NCBI GenBank assembly: GCA_020629335.1
Contig: JAHDDN010000373.1
Coordinates: 1 to 5,631 of the forward strand
Reading direction: 5' to 3'
From: Chitinophagales bacterium
Lineage (GTDB): Bacteria; Bacteroidota; Bacteroidia; Chitinophagales; UBA2359
DNA: 5,631 nt
The notes below the pieces were generated by a model, which did no database searches, was not told where the DNA came from, and saw only the letters and a program-made list of their open reading frames with translations. Positions within the stretch are counted from its first letter, which is position 1, and each line of letters starts with the position of its first letter. Below, one piece after another: positions 4,875-5,631 of this stretch. A program made the position numbers and the translations under genes.

Positions 4875-5631
4875 ATGGAATTAGATATTGCAGGTTATGT
4901 AAATACGCTGATTACGATGGTAGTCGAGTATGCTCCTAAAGTATTAATGGCCTTAGTCGCATGGATCATCGGTTCATGGATCATTGGCATGATTTTGAAG
5001 GCCCTTGGTAAAATGATAGACAGAAGTGGAATGGACAAAGATGTCACTCCATATTTGAAGTCTATAATGGGTGTTGTTTTGAAAGTATTATTACTTGTTA
5101 CAATTGCAGGTATATTAGGTGTTGAGACTACGACTTTTGCAGCAGCGATCGCAGCAATTGGTTTAGCAATTGGTATGGCACTTCAAGGAACATTAGGTCA
5201 CTTAGCGAGTGGTTTGATGATCTTAATTTTCAAGCCATATAGTGTTGGTGATTTGGTAGATATGCAAGGTCAATTAGGCCACATTAAAGAAATTCAGATA
5301 TTTAACACTATCATGACTTCTTTAGATAATAAAACAATTATCGTCCCTAATGGTACGGCAACAAGTGGTATTATCACTAACTTATCAAAAGAAGGCCACC
5401 TACGTGTTGACTTAAATGCAGCTATCGCTTACGAAGAAGACTTCGGTAAAGTGAAAGATATTATCATGGGTGCTATTAACCAAACACCAAAAGTGTTAAA
5501 ATCACCTGAGCCAACAGTTGCTATCGAGAAATTAGATCAGCATTCTGTATTGATCGCAGTAAGACCTTACTCTACAGTAGAAGATTACTGGGATGTATAC
5601 TTCGGTGTTTACGAAAACATGAAGAAAGAAT
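4875..5631 (+). CDS. mscS: Small-conductance mechanosensitive ion channel, MscS family (3' end outside the window)
   Basis: The frame from ATG 4875 stays open to the window edge, giving 252 residues. MscS of E. coli has 286, so roughly 25-35 residues are probably missing. MscS is a heptameric inner-membrane channel that opens under membrane tension and releases solutes on osmotic downshock. Three helices are visible at about 16-42, 60-82 and 86-119. The third is the Gly/Ala-rich pore helix A-I-G-L-A-I-G-M-A-L-Q-G-T-L-G-H-L-A-S-G (94-113), with the L-Q-G kink, followed by F-K-P-Y-S-V-G-D-L-V (119-128) of the beta domain. I-V-P-N-G (156-160) matches the conserved I-P-N-G of the family. The C-terminal alpha/beta vestibule domain starts near 175. 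The short N-terminus indicates the basic three-helix type. The gene stands alone here, with non-coding DNA upstream. Confidence 0.95.
   Translation, partial: MELDIAGYVNTLITMVVEYAPKVLMALVAWIIGSWIIGMILKALGKMIDRSGMDKDVTPYLKSIMGVVLKVLLLVTIAGILGVETTTFAAAIAAIGLAIGMALQGTLGHLASGLMILIFKPYSVGDLVDMQGQLGHIKEIQIFNTIMTSLDNKTIIVPNGTATSGIITNLSKEGHLRVDLNAAIAYEEDFGKVKDIIMGAINQTPKVLKSPEPTVAIEKLDQHSVLIAVRPYSTVEDYWDVYFGVYENMKKE

Overview
The window is AT-rich DNA, most likely from a free-living member of the phylum Bacteroidota. The evidence is an ECF sigma factor overlapping a gene with a C-terminal outer-membrane beta-barrel domain, a lipoprotein with an F-S-S-C lipobox, starts without Shine-Dalgarno sequences but with A-rich leaders, and one exact match to the Bacteroidota promoter consensus TAnnTTTG. 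The style of the repeated intergenic elements makes me suspect the Saprospirales (Saprospira/Aureispira type), but that is recollection and not proof.

Layout: (1) 1-414 holds a minus-strand gene for a small two-helix membrane protein with a phospholipase D N-terminal-type (PLDc_N) domain, followed by its own terminator at 32-74. (2) 415-718 is the divergent spacer, with a candidate plus-strand promoter at 526-559. (3) 719-2811 is a two-gene operon: an ECF-type RNA polymerase sigma factor and, overlapping it by 4 bases (ATGA), a 518-residue protein. That protein has a short cytoplasmic N-terminus resembling an anti-sigma segment, one transmembrane helix, a long Lys/Asn/Ser-rich linker and a C-terminal outer-membrane-type beta-barrel. 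(4) 2812-3256 is non-coding: a very long A8/T8 hairpin terminator, a GC-richer structured element with an 11-bp closing stem that recalls the Bacteroidota flavo-1 type RNA/repeat, and a minus-strand terminator-like hairpin with no obvious gene. (5) 3257-4243 encodes a secreted lipoprotein of unknown function. (6) 4244-4874 is 631 bases without a gene. It contains a weak terminator, two copies of one stem-loop repeat, and between them a 157-bp imperfect palindrome. (7) 4875 to the window edge is a 3'-truncated gene for a small-conductance mechanosensitive channel (MscS family).

The best-supported functional unit is the sigma/barrel operon. Translational coupling and domain order suggest that the second protein holds the sigma factor at the inner membrane while its barrel sits in the outer membrane, a possible one-protein trans-envelope sensor. 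The other three genes are single transcription units concerned with the envelope (membrane protein, lipoprotein, osmotic safety valve). The most unexplained material is the dense set of structured repeats in the two long intergenic regions.
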